A stretch of 64,000 nt of DNA from Limnanthes douglasii subsp. nivea (lineage: Eukaryota; Streptophyta; Magnoliopsida; Brassicales; Limnanthaceae), in contig JAUPFV010000003.1 in NCBI GenBank assembly GCA_036936605.1, positions 103,301,278 to 103,365,277 of the forward strand, in the 5' to 3' direction. A program made the translations under genes and the position numbers. Under the pieces are notes generated by a model, which was not told the DNA's origin, did no database searches, and worked only from the letters and a program-made list of their open reading frames with translations. Below are positions 1 to 10,759 of this stretch, piece after piece. The first letter of the stretch is position 1; each line of letters starts with the position of its first letter.

Positions 1-134
1 ATCTCTGCCCTTTTAGAAGCCCTCAAGGCTTCTATCTCAACTTTTAACTTATCTCGCTCATCGATCGTATATTCATCGTTTTCTCCCACCACTTCTGCCA
101 AAGCTGGTGGCACTTCCTGCTCGTCCAGATTCAT
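1..134 (-). CDS. gag N-terminus, Tat-like Ty3/gypsy element (partial)
   Basis: On the minus strand an ATG at 134-132 opens a frame (starts MNLDEQEVPP) that stays open to the left edge. It matches the gag start of the plus-strand element at 7740 (shared DEQ, then E-Y-x-I-x-E-R-x, then EIEALRA). It lies just downstream of a primer-binding site and LTR of that family, so it is the first part of gag, the capsid polyprotein of an LTR retrotransposon. Only about 44 codons are visible, and whether the full element is intact cannot be judged from this window. Confidence 0.7.
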   Translation of the reverse strand, partial: MNLDEQEVPPALAEVVGENDEYTIDERDKLKVEIEALRASKRAE

Positions 135-185
135 CCGAACTGGTTTTACTTGATGGTTTCGAATGCTAGATTCAGGCACCTTCTC

Positions 186-203
186 CTCCCACTATGGTCG
201 CCT
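186..203 (-). other. Primer-binding site of gypsy element
   Basis: Minus-strand AGGCGACCATAGTGGGAG lies a few bases inside the LTR end. The sister element has TGGCGACCACAGTGGGAG at 7670-7687. A tRNA 3' end would prime minus-strand cDNA here. The T-to-A change at the second base of the usual TTGGCG start suggests drift. Confidence 0.6.
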
Positions 204-209
204 ATTTGG

Positions 210-582
210 TGTGGATTATTTTTGACCGAGGGTAATTTTGTCAGGTGTTTTGTGGTATTTCAAAGGTATTTAATGTTTAAGTGGTTTGTAGTGAGAGATT
301 TGAGCTGTCTGGTTGTATTAAATGTTCATTACCTTCATTAATGAAAGTGGTTGGGTATTTATACCCTTGATTATGGGCCATATGGGCTTTCGGGTCATAC
401 TTATGAAACCGGGTCGAGTTCAAAAACCCATTAGTTTATTAAGCAGATTAGCAATTAGCTTAGTCAAAAAGTGATTAGCTTTTAATACTTTAGTCCAGTT
501 CGGATGGTTCAGTGGGTGGTTTATGTCCGAATTTCCCCTCTCCGGTTTCTACAGTGAGTGGTGAAAATATCGGGACTCATCA
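210..582 (-). repeat. LTR of Tat-like Ty3/gypsy element (minus)
   Basis: Read on the minus strand it starts TGATGAGTCCCGATATTTTC and ends near CCACA just before the primer site. It aligns in pieces with the plus-strand LTR at 7303-7663: the TGATGAG start, the ACCCGATTTCA-like block and the AAATACCC(C)AACCACTTTCATTA block near the promoter. The opposite orientation and clear divergence mean two separate insertions of one family, not the two ends of one element. The boundaries come from this comparison. Confidence 0.65.
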
Positions 583-673
583 ATACTAATTATATTTTAA
601 TACCTATTATTTTTAATAACCCTAAAATACCCTCGTTTTCTCCTTTTTCATCGTTACTCTTTCACCTCTATAA

Positions 674-863
<190 letters not shown>

Positions 864-947
864 AGCATAATTCAAAGCCAACAATAAAGCTGTACTATCT
901 AGTATCTTCAATAAATAGTAGAGTCTTTTGTTTACTTAGGGTTGCAG

Positions 948-1322
948 ATGTCGTACCTTGTCCGTGAGAGTCTCTTTATTGGCAACATAAACCACGCCGC
1001 AAAGGTTCCGCAAAACGGTAGCTCTGCAGTTACACATATTCTATTAGTCTTTAGCTCTGTCTCAATTTCATTCTTAACCGAATGGCGTAGTAGTCTCTCC
1101 ATTCCTACAAATGAGATAAAGATTGAATAGGAAGATTTATTGTTGTATATGTTGGAATACGCAAGTGCCAATCCGAAGCTGGTGAGGATGGTAGTGCCGA
1201 TCAGAGACATAGAATCTGAGAATTCCATGTCTTTAGATTTTATTAATCAAAATAGGAAAGATGGAGTTGTTTTGGTTCATTGCTTTGTTGAGGATTGCAT
1301 AGTTAAAGAGAAAGTAAATTAA
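948..1322 (+). pseudogene. Dual-specificity phosphatase (DUSP12-like) gene fragment
   Basis: From ATG 948 the reading is MSYLVRESLFIGNINHAA, then QNGSSAVTHIL, an in-frame TAG after NEIKIE, then LEYASANPKLVRMVVPIRD, DFINQNRKDG and VLVHCF. This follows the start of plant DUSP12-type dual-specificity phosphatases, which remove phosphate from Tyr and Ser/Thr through an HCxxGxxR P-loop. Here the P-loop keeps HC but continues FVEDCIV instead of a Gly/Arg-containing loop, so catalysis is impossible. Everything after the active site is missing, as is the stretch before LEYA. It sits between a microsatellite and a LINE with no visible promoter. The family assignment rests on remembered similarity; inactivity is visible directly. 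Confidence 0.65.
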
Positions 1323-1865
1323 AAAAATCGTGTAAACATGTATCTTTGTTAATGAGTGATTTGAAACAATAGTCTTTAATGAGATTATATTTTCTTAATA
1401 CTACTAATTACCAGTTTTAAATTTTTAACAATATTAATCTAATTTTTTAGCAGTTTTATTTTTTCCCAAAATATATCATATATACCACTTGTTTGATTTG
1501 TCTCGTAAATATAAATATAATGGCAGTTTTGGTTTTATTATTAGAATTATAAATCAAAAGATATGAACTTTACAAAAAAGGAAAAAAAGAAATCTTATTT
1601 TTTTTATTAGAAGTTACTCGATAATATTACAAAGAAAGGTATTATAGTATTTTGGTAGATGTTTGATACAAAATTTGGATAATCGTATTATTTTGTATGA
1701 AATGTTGATTTTGAACTAATATTGAGAGTTATATGGGAGTCTCCATATATTAATTATAATGTTTGAGATAATACAACTTTGAGTGTAATAAACTTGAATT
1801 GACAGGAGGACAAATTAAATAAGTATCAATTTTCCCTAAAAGATATAGAGATTTAATGTCCTAAT
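1323..1865. other. AT-rich spacer, nothing recognised
   Basis: Low-complexity AT-rich DNA between the phosphatase fragment and the LINE. No open frame, repeat or promoter could be supported. Confidence 0.6.
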
Positions 1866-4800
1866 CTATGATTTGGTTTTATTTTTTGTTAATATTTCAT
1901 CTAAGTATCTTATATTATTACTTGGGTGAATATTAATACCAAGATACTTAAAATGTAGATAGTTGTGACTAAAGCCAGTGGTTTGTTCTATTGTTTTAAT
2001 TGTGTCTTTGTTCATGTTATTTAGGGATATGAAGATTTTTTTTGCTTGTTTATTAACTGATAAGATATTTTTGGTAATGATCAAGCAATTCACAAGTTTT
2101 CTAGACATTTTTAAAGATATATTCATAAATATAATCACATAATCTACAAAAGAAAGGTAGGGGATGTTGGTTGAGCCTCTTGAGAAAAAATACATTGATT
2201 TTTAGGAGATAAATAACTTGTTGATGTCTTTTAAGAGATATTCGTCATCAATAATGAAAAAGCTAGGTGATAAAGGAGCATCCTACCTTTCACCATTGCT
2301 GGATTTGAAGTAGTCCTCTGATGAACAATTTATTAGTATTGAAAAGTTAAGTGTGTCAATCCTTTTTTTGATTAACTCTATAATTTTATGATTGAATCCA
2401 AAGACTTCATTATTAAGACAATGAAGTTGAATGAGACTGTATCAAATGTATCAACCTTTTTTTTTATTAATTATAAAAAATTATGATTGAATCCAAAAGA
2501 TTTCATTATTGAGAAAATGAAGTTGAATGAGGCTCTATCAAATTCTTTTGCCATATCCAATTTATTAATTATATTACTACCTCTTGTTTTCTTATTAATT
2601 TCATGAAAAACTCTTCAGTTATTAGAGTATTTTCATGGATATTTCTACTTTCGAAAAACCCTCCATGTTCTTTTCATATTATCTTAGGAATATTGTTGGC
2701 CACTCTGTTATTATGATATTTGACAGTATTCTATTGAAAACTATGCAAATACTTATTGGTCTATAGTTTTGTAACTGATTAAGGGATTATTTCTTTGGTA
2801 TTAAACATATTGTTGTGGCATAAAGGCCAACATGAACTATATTACCATTGAAATATGCCCTTATATCTTCACATAAATCTGTTTTGATTATTGGCCAAAA
2901 GGTTTGGTAGAACTTGGAGTTGAAACCATCAACTCCATAGACACTAATGGGATTGAGATAGTTTATTGAAGTTAGAATTTCCTCAGCATTGGGTAATGCT
3001 AGAAGTTTTTAATTATCTTGGGCTGAAATTAATTCAGGGATTATATATTTGATATCATCCAAATTTAAGTTACTTTTTTGACAAGTTAAGAGGGACTTAA
3101 AGTGGTAAATGACTAATTCAGTTATTTGTGATTGATTTTTAACCAGTGAGTTATTAATCTTAATGTCATTAATTCTGTTTTTTTAATTCTTTTATTGACA
3201 TAATTGTGAAAACACTTTGAGTTTATGTCACCAGTTTTGAACCAATTAGTAGAGCATTTTTGTTCCCATGAGATTTCTTATCTAGCTAATAGATTTAGAT
3301 GAGTTACCTCAGTCTTTGATAGTTTTATTTGATCTTCTATACTATTTGAGTTTTCTAAATATGATTCAACATATTTAACATTGTCTTCAACATTAACAAT
3401 ACTATCAAGTATGTTTCCAAAAATCTATTTGTTCCATATTCTGAATTTTGTGTTGAAGTCTTTTTAGTTTAGACCAAAAAATAGTTACTAAATATACATA
3501 AATGTTCTCTTTCCAGTTGTTTTCAACAATTTCAAGGAAATCATTATGGAGTAACCATATATTTTAGAATTTGAAGGGTGTTTTAGGCATGTTAGTGTAT
3601 GATGATATTGAGATACACAAATGTAAGTGGTCTAAGCAAGTTCTGGCTAGATGTTTCACCTTTGAAATATTAAAGAAATATTTCCAAACAACATTGTATA
3701 ATGCCCTGTCGAGACGTTTCAATTTTTTATTATTTGACCAGATGAATTTGGATCCAGAAAAACCTGGATCCTTCAAATGACAATCAAGAATAATATTATT
3801 AAAGTTATGTATGACTCCTAAGTCTAAAGAAGAGCAGTCAAGTTTCTCAAATGCATTTGATATTATATTAAAGTCTCTAGCAATTGAAAATTTCTCTAAG
3901 ATGATCCAAAAGACTTGTTTTAAGATCTTATGCATTTTGTATAGCTGATGATGACTAAAAACTCTTTGTTACAAGAGGAATGAGTCACTATCATGTGAAT
4001 AAATTGGTCATGATATATAAGTATTTGAACATGGAAACTATTTTTCCACAAGATCCAGATTTTGTTACTTATATTTGCAATTCCAGAATTGAAGCCTAAT
4101 TTATTTGTTATTAATCCCAATTTTTCATTTGATATCATTGGCTCTTATAGCGCAATGAAATTAGTTTTTTTTCTTCAGATTTTGTTACTGACTTAAGTTT
4201 TCTAATTGTACCTTTATTGCTAATGTTAAGGCATTCCAATCAAGGATCAAGTTTTCATTTAAAGAAAGAGTTTAAGGATCTAGTTGATCATTTGAAATAG
4301 ACAACCCTAAAAAATGGAGCATTGTGAGTTTGACCTTTGAATTTGTTCAGTTTTTTACTGATACTTTTGGTTTTTACTTTCTGGAAGATAACCTTTCCAT
4401 TGTTGGTGATAAAGGTAGGCTGCCAGTTGTTGTCATTTTGGGAGATATTTGTTTATTATCTGAGTTGTCCAGATATTTGGATAAGGCAAACAATTTACCT
4501 AAATAAACTGTATGTAGCGCTTCTATGATTTCTTTGTGATTTCATTGGAGTCACAAGTGGAAATTGAATTCAAGTTTATGTCAACTATAATATTGTTTTG
4601 GTCATCTTTTGAGGTATTATTTTTGTTGTTAGCTTTAAATGATTGACTTGAGTTGTTATAAGAAACTAAACATTTGGAGTTTGTTTTAAATTAGGTAGTG
4701 ACACCTAGGGGTTAAAGGTCATTCTTGATTGTTTTACTCAATTCCTTATTAGGTGAAAAGTTGCCAGTTTTTTTGTTTGTTATTATTCATTATTACTAAT

Positions 4801-5170
4801 TTAGTTTTCCACACTTCTTTTTTAGTAGGTGGATTCAAATTTGGAATTGAATTTGAATCAGAGCTAAGCTGCATATCATTAACAACTGACGTTTCTGGTT
4901 TATTAAGACTCTTATTACAATTAATGTCCTTATGGCCCAAGTGTTTGCAAGAAAATTGGTACTTAGGCATGTCACCACATGAGATGGTTTGCTAGAAACC
5001 ATATGATTCTCCAAAGCCTATCCAAAGTTTTTGGGGATGTGGTTTTGAGATATTAATTATGAGCAAAGCTTTACAACAATTAAAACTTGCTATATTGTCT
5101 GAGGCCCAAATTGATAGAGACAATGCAATTTCCTTTACAATTTGGGTCAGGAAGTCCTAGTTATATAAAG
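1866..5170 (-). pseudogene. Degenerate LINE (non-LTR retrotransposon)
   Basis: Read on the minus strand the order is that of a plant L1-type LINE. A CCHC knuckle (C-x2-C-K-HLGHKDIN-C, about 4930-4870) represents ORF1. An endonuclease piece with the DFN signature and FIWSN follows (3935-3564). Next comes WEQKCSTNWFKTGDINSKCFH (about 3270-3200; residues given as a short landmark only), then GVDGFNSKFYQTFWPII (about 2950-2880), then SFVDYVIIF and FKYLGI (2150-1940). The canonical FADD catalytic box of reverse transcriptase reads FVDY, losing one metal-binding Asp. Many stops and frameshifts separate the pieces. The 3' end and any poly-A tail were not identified. It is an old, dead copy. Confidence 0.8.
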
Positions 5171-7302
5171 ATTATGAAATTTTAGGAAATGTTACCTAGA
5201 CTGAATTCTGAGGGGATTACACTCTACGATTATTAGTAACCCGGAAAATAATTTTCCTATATTATAAACATTTATTTTGAATTTTTTTTAAGATCTTCAA
5301 TATTATCTCACTCAATTAGTATATGCGTGTAATCTCATATAAATATATTATAAAGACCAATAAATCTGAAAGATGTTTTTTATTTCTGCTAATTTAGGTC
5401 AACCAAATGAAAATTTAGCGATTAAGGTAAAATTAGAGTTATAAATCAGTTCTTATATGTTTCTTTGAATATTAGTGCTATGTGATCATATTTTTGCTAA
5501 AAATATACATATTCATGGATGTAGAACTTATCTTTAGGTATCATGACTTTTTTAAAAGGATTTCTGTGCTTGTTGTATTGCCCGTTTTGATTATGTTGAT
5601 GTGAGAGAGAAAGATCGTTGAATACCGGGTTGCTTTTATCTCTATTCGTTGAGAAGTCATCAGATGTAGATTAAATTTGTGGGTGCTGGGTAGCGAAGGA
5701 TAATTTTGCATTTGAAAGGTCTTTTGTTGTGATGTAATATCGGGTTGATAGTGTATGACTTCTTTTACAAAATCTTGTTTTTTTCTTGGACTTGCGCTTT
5801 TGACTCTTGATTGTTGGTTTGAGGGGAGTTTCTTGTAGTTTTTTTTTAATTTGATGATGATACAACTTCGAGATGAGGTTGATGATCTGATTCCGTTATA
5901 GATTACTGGTTGATTCCAACGAATAGATTTTTAGGATTTGAGATGAGCAGATTGGGGATATACTCATAATTTTTTAATTAATCTACAAATTAATATAGTC
6001 ATAAAATATTTGTTTAATAAATAGAATATTTTTGGTGTACTATAAGAAAAATTAATTTTTCTTCTTATATATAGGTTATGCATTTAACGAATATCCTAAG
6101 TTTTTTATTATTGATTTGCTAATATTTTATAGTGTATTAAACATGAGTCCAAACCTCATATTTATTTGACATTTGTATGTGTTAACATTTTTATGTGTAT
6201 TAAACATGTTTGTTAAATCATTGGCTAAACTTTTGGGAGTTTCAGAAATTGTATTAACATTTGGGTAACAATATTTTGGCTTTAACAATAAAAGTACAAC
6301 TAATATTTTAAATAAATAATTAAAAGTAAACGAGTTTACTAGAAGCTCCCATTATGTTGATATTTTGTTTAAAAAAATTGTGTCATAAAGGTATGAAAGA
6401 TTACACCACCGAACATGTATATAATAAAATAGTGCATATAAGTATTGTTTTATTCCTCGTTTGCAACATAAAATTAATATCTTAAAATTTGTAAACTATA
6501 GCCATTTGTTTTTTATGGTTTCTCATGTTTTTTATACCCATAAAATGTATTGATTTCAAGAAAACTAATTAACTTACGGTGTTTGGATATTTGAGAATGA
6601 TTCAATCTCAACCTATTTTGATAAATAATCATGAGTGACACTAAGGTATTGTTTATATCCATAAAATGTTGAAATATGTTTACTCAAATCAATCCTCTAA
6701 TAATCAAATATGACTCGTTTAAAAATTTCAAATGATATTACTAGAAGATGTGTGATATTACGAGTTATTGACAAATATAACAACATTGAACTATTTTGTG
6801 GATGCCTATCATAAAACCTGACCATTAATTCTTAAATTTTTTACTTTATGATGTATCATCTTGTATTAGTGGTGTGAAAAGCTTTTCCTATTGTTTAATT
6901 CTGTGATAAAAAACACAGACTTGTCTAGATCAAAACAAAATATCAGAAATTGGGGCAGACCCTATCGATAAAAAGTACATGAAATAATGCCTATATTGTA
7001 AATCAAAATTGAGGTTGTAGGTTAAACTTTTTATCACTTTTTATCCAAAATGTTTGATTGGAATTCAAACCTCCGATCTCTGCCAAGTATCATTTGATAT
7101 GACTTTGTTTCTTGTTCTAAATAATGGTTCCTCTGTTTAGTAGGTTGAGGTATGTTATTGTACGACAGCCCATGATGCAGGGTGGTGAAACCTAAGGTAG
7201 CCAATTAGTCAACTATATAATTTCATTAAACACGAGACTTGCTTGTAGCTGTCTTGGTAAAGTTGTCTGACATATTATTATAATACCTCGAATGGTGAAT
7301 AC
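5171..7302. other. AT-rich intergenic DNA, nothing recognised
   Basis: No credible gene. Short frames are uncompositional and broken. Around 7050-7080 the minus strand has GGAGGTTTGAATTCC, vaguely like a tRNA T-arm, but no cloverleaf or box A accompanies it. Confidence 0.55.
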
Positions 7303-7663
7303 TGATGAGATCGGATTTTTTAGCTGCTGAGTATTGGCTTAATCCGATGGGCAGTTCGGACCATAACCACTATTATAAAAAACTGAACTAGACAAACGTA
7401 ATAAATGGCGACTAAGCTAGATTTTGGTCACTTCACACCAAATTACTAATGGGTCCTTAAACTTGACCCGATTTCACTATCCGACCCGATAGGCCCATGG
7501 GTCAATAATTAAGTATAAATACCCCAACCACTTTCATTAGTGAGAGTAATCAGAATTTACCAGCTAGCATACAACTTAATTATCTCACTACTCTATACTC
7601 TATACATTAAATTACTTAAAACACCCACTTTACAAAATTACCCGCAGACAGAAATAAACCACA
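7303..7663 (+). repeat. 5' LTR of Tat-like Ty3/gypsy element
   Basis: Begins TGATGAGATCGGATTTTT and ends AAATAAACCACA just before the primer site. A TATAAATACCCC block at about 7514 probably contains the promoter, and the same block occurs in the minus-strand LTR at 210-582. No matching 3' LTR is seen downstream because the element is cut off within RT at about 10743. The start was placed on the TG shared with the sister LTR; no target-site duplication was found. Confidence 0.7.
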
Positions 7664-7669
7664 CGAAAT

Positions 7670-7687
7670 TGGCGACCACAGTGGGAG
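7670..7687 (+). other. Primer-binding site
   Basis: TGGCGACCACAGTGGGAG follows the LTR after a short AT spacer, the normal position of the tRNA primer site in LTR retrotransposons. Its tRNA partner was not determined. Confidence 0.65.
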
Positions 7688-7739
7688 CACGACGGTGCCT
7701 GAATTTCACAATTCAAAACCAGCAAGAAAATTTGTTCGG

Positions 7740-9322
7740 ATGGATCCGAATGAGCAGAATGTTACACCTCATGAGGTGAAAGTTTGAAGGGAAAACAATG
7801 AGTATATTATCGAGGAGCGAGAGTAGTTTAGAGCTGAAATAGAGGCGCTGAGAGCAATAAAACAAGCAGAAGAAAAAGTTAAGGAAAAATACGGAGCGTC
7901 AGTATTTCACCACACTGACAATCCTGGAGAAAACGAGCAGTCTTTGAAAACCCATCTCAGTTCCAAGCAGACACACTGATCTAAACCTGTTGAGAGTTCT
8001 GCATCTGAGTCCTCCAGCAGCTCATTAAATGAGGTAGAGCTTGAAGAATCATTATCTTCAAGTAGTGATGAAGAAAGGTAAAAAAATAAAATGAGACTGA
8101 CTAAAAAACATTCAAGGAAAAAAGATAGGCATGGCAGGCTTAAGAAGCACCATGGCAAGGGTAAGGGGTCAGCCAGTCAACATATTGATCAGTTGTTGAT
8201 TGATCCCTTTGCTTTTCAGTCTGAACCATGTATTTTTGCAACCCCTAATGAAGACATTATTTTTAGCCGTAGGAAAAATTGGAGGCAATCACATTTGTCT
8301 GGAAAAATACTCTCCGGACACCTTCCTAAGAGGGTTGATAGCTCCAAGATGGAGAAATATGATGGGAGTCGAGATCCGGACAACCATCTGGAGCAGTTCA
8401 AGAACTTCATGATGAATTTTAATGATGATGACAAGCTATTGTATAGGACCTTCTCCCAAACTTTCACAAGAAGCGCCCTTAAGTGGTACAACAGTCTCCC
8501 TCAGGGGTGTATAAGAAATTTTGATACATTTTGGCTTGCCTTCAGGAGGCAATTCGTTGGAAGTAAGGAACTCAAAGGTAATGGGTACATCATTATTCAT
8601 TGCGCTTAGGAACCGAATGAGTCCCTAAAATAGTACATCAATCGTTTTGCGAACACAAAGAATGGGCTAGCAGATTGCTTTGAACAAGTTGCAATTTCTT
8701 CCCTCATACAAGGTTTGAATTCAGGTAATTTAGTCGATTCGGTAACTCGGAAGAAGGATATGACATGGGGTGGTTTGTTGAATCAAGTGGGAAAACAAAT
8801 AAATTTAGAAGAGACCAAGAAAACCAGAGTACATCGCCAAGTGAGGTCTACTACTACAACGACAACTCCTCCAGCTACTAATCAGTCCGGTTATAGGGAA
8901 AAAGAAACTGGACAGCGGTCCAACCGATTAAGGCAGAACCAGTCTAACCAAACTCAGAGCCAACATGTCAAATATAAGAGAGGGCCCTGGGTTCAGCCTG
9001 AGTGGTTTGCTGAGTTAGGGGAGAGTATCATTACAATCCATGGCAAGACTAAGAATGGGGTGAATTTTAGAAAGCTAGCAACATTGGAGTCGCCCAGAGA
9101 AAACCGAAGCATTCGTTTCTGGCAATACCACAATGACATAGACCATGATACTAATGATTGTATAGCCTTGAAGCAGGAGGTCCAAAACCTTATTGAAAAG
9201 GGAAAGTTGGGGGCCTACGTCAAAAAGCAGGGTGGAAGCAGACCAGATAATGCGCAAACCAATACTTCCCAGAATGGTCCTTCAAAGAATTATGGACATC
9301 TACACAAGAAGGTGCAATGGTA
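7740..9322 (+). pseudogene. gag, Tat-like Ty3/gypsy
   Basis: Gag starts at ATG 7740 (MDPNEQ) and hits a TGA 15 codons later, then continues as EYIIEERE and EIEALRA, a Ser/Glu-rich stretch and a Lys-rich stretch. From 8091 comes the retrotransposon-gag capsid domain: KMEKYDGSRDPDNHLEQF, FSQTFTRSALKWYNSLP and FWLAFRRQFVGSKE. A TAG at about 8608 breaks it. The frame at 8715-9322 holds the C-terminal part ending in the Tat-type knuckle (YHNDIDHDTNDC) and ALKQEVQNLIEKGKL. The knuckle is damaged, since its first Cys is Trp (FWQYH instead of a Cys-containing FCxYH) and its Gly is Asp. Gag forms the particle; this copy cannot. Confidence 0.85.
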
Positions 9323-10121
9323 ATTGTTGAAAGACTCGATGTAGACTCTGAGTATCTTGATCCAGATCCGAGTCAAAATCAGGTGGGGGTGATAACAGAC
9401 AAGGCCAAAACAGTTTCTGGTCTGATTAACGTTTTTGAGTCACTAACTATCTTTGGAGGGGATAGTGTGATTGTATGTCCACAATTTGGCCACCTAGTTG
9501 TGTGGTGGAATGTCCACCCACCAGTATCAATCCCCATCTCCGTTTATAGTTTTTGATGAGGATGACCTGAGAAACATTGCAGGGCCTCATAAAGATGTAG
9601 TGGTAATAGGGGCATTAATAGGAGGAAACGATATACGCCGGATTCTGATTGATACATGCAGTTCGGAAAATATCCTGTTTTTAAGCTCATACAAGCAAAT
9701 GAAAAACCCTTCGGTTATACAATGTTCAAATAGAACCATTGTACGCTTCACATGATGTTTTGCGGATGTGATTGGGGAGTTCGAAGAGGAAGTATTGTTG
9801 GGCAAAAGACCCTTTAAAAAGATGGTAAGAGTACTATTTGATGTCGTGGATTGCCTAATGTCTTACAATGCAATATTTGGGAGGTCTTGGCTCTCCAAAA
9901 TGCATGTTGTGGCCTCCACGGTCCACCAATGTTTGAAGTATGCTATCCAGGGACAAGTAGGTGTTGTCCGGAGCAGCCAGAAGATAGCCAAGGAATGCTA
10001 TGCAACATCCCTTGCCCCTAAGACTTTAGGGCATTCAAAGTTAACAAAGATTAACAGTCATTGGAGCCTTTTGCTGAGGAAAATGAAATTACTGATCCAA
10101 AGGAGGCTCCCAGTGTTATAA
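9323..10121 (+). pseudogene. Retroelement aspartic protease, gypsy
   Basis: After the gag end, the motif VFESLTIFGGDS and then FDEDDLRNIAGPHKDVVVIG lead into the aspartic protease. The active-site motif reads IDTCSSENILF instead of the usual D-T-G-S-S, so the flap-defining Gly is Cys. Downstream, SYNAIFGRSWL matches the conserved C-terminal part of retroviral-type proteases. A frameshift at about 9500 and a TGA near 9755 divide it. The lesions suggest an inactive, ageing copy of the gypsy polyprotein. Confidence 0.75.
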
Positions 10122-10338
10122 TATATATTGAGGAGGTTGAAACCCACTCCCCCGCATAGGGAAAGAGTGTTAAAATTGGTTTTAAGTTGGCACCATATTT
10201 GAAACACCGATTATTATCCTTTTTTATGAATAATCAACATGTTTTCGCATGGTATAATAGTGATGTCACTGGAGTGCCAACTGATATTATTTCCCATAAG
10301 TTGCAATCCGAAATGATATTACGCCAGTTGTACAGAAG

Positions 10339-10743
10339 ATGAGGTCTTTTTCTAAGGAAAAAGCAGATGTGATTGTTCAAGAGGTTGACTATTTAACCAA
10401 AATTGGTCACATTAAAGAATCTCAATACCCTTTGTGGATTGCCACCCCTGTTTTGGTCAAGAATAAGAATGGTAAGTGGTGCATGTGCATTGATTTCACT
10501 GTTCTTAATAGGGCCTGCCCTAAGGATCTTTATCTTGTTCCTCGGATAAATCAGTTAGTGGATTATACCTCTAGAAACAAACTATTGTCTTTCATGGATG
10601 TTTTTTCAGGATACAACCAAATACAAGTAGATCCGAAGGATCAAGATCCCACTACTCTCATCACAGACAGAGGTCTTCATTGTTATAAGGTGATGTCGTT
10701 TGGATTGAAAAATGATATAACAACTTATGAGAGGTTAGTTTAA
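10339..10743 (+). pseudogene. Reverse transcriptase N-terminal half, gypsy
   Basis: Contains the RT fingers and palm start: EKADVIVQEVDYL, IATPVLVKNKNGKW, MCIDFTVLNRACPKD, SFMDVFSGYNQIQV and YKVMSFGLKND. It ends at TYERLV before the catalytic YxDD box. A damaged linker (10122-10338) joins it to the protease. The same segment is found, longer, on the minus strand at 34775-35575, confirming the family. The cut coincides with the start of an oppositely oriented gypsy pol remnant. Confidence 0.85.
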
Positions 10744-10759
10744 TGGATTTTCTTTCACA

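Noticed and set aside
932..1228. 98-residue minus-strand frame
   Set aside because: Shadow of the DUSP12-like reading on the plus strand, which has recognisable motifs.
7040..7090. tRNA-like T-arm GGAGGTTTGAATTCC on the minus strand
   Set aside because: No box A, acceptor stem or cloverleaf around it.
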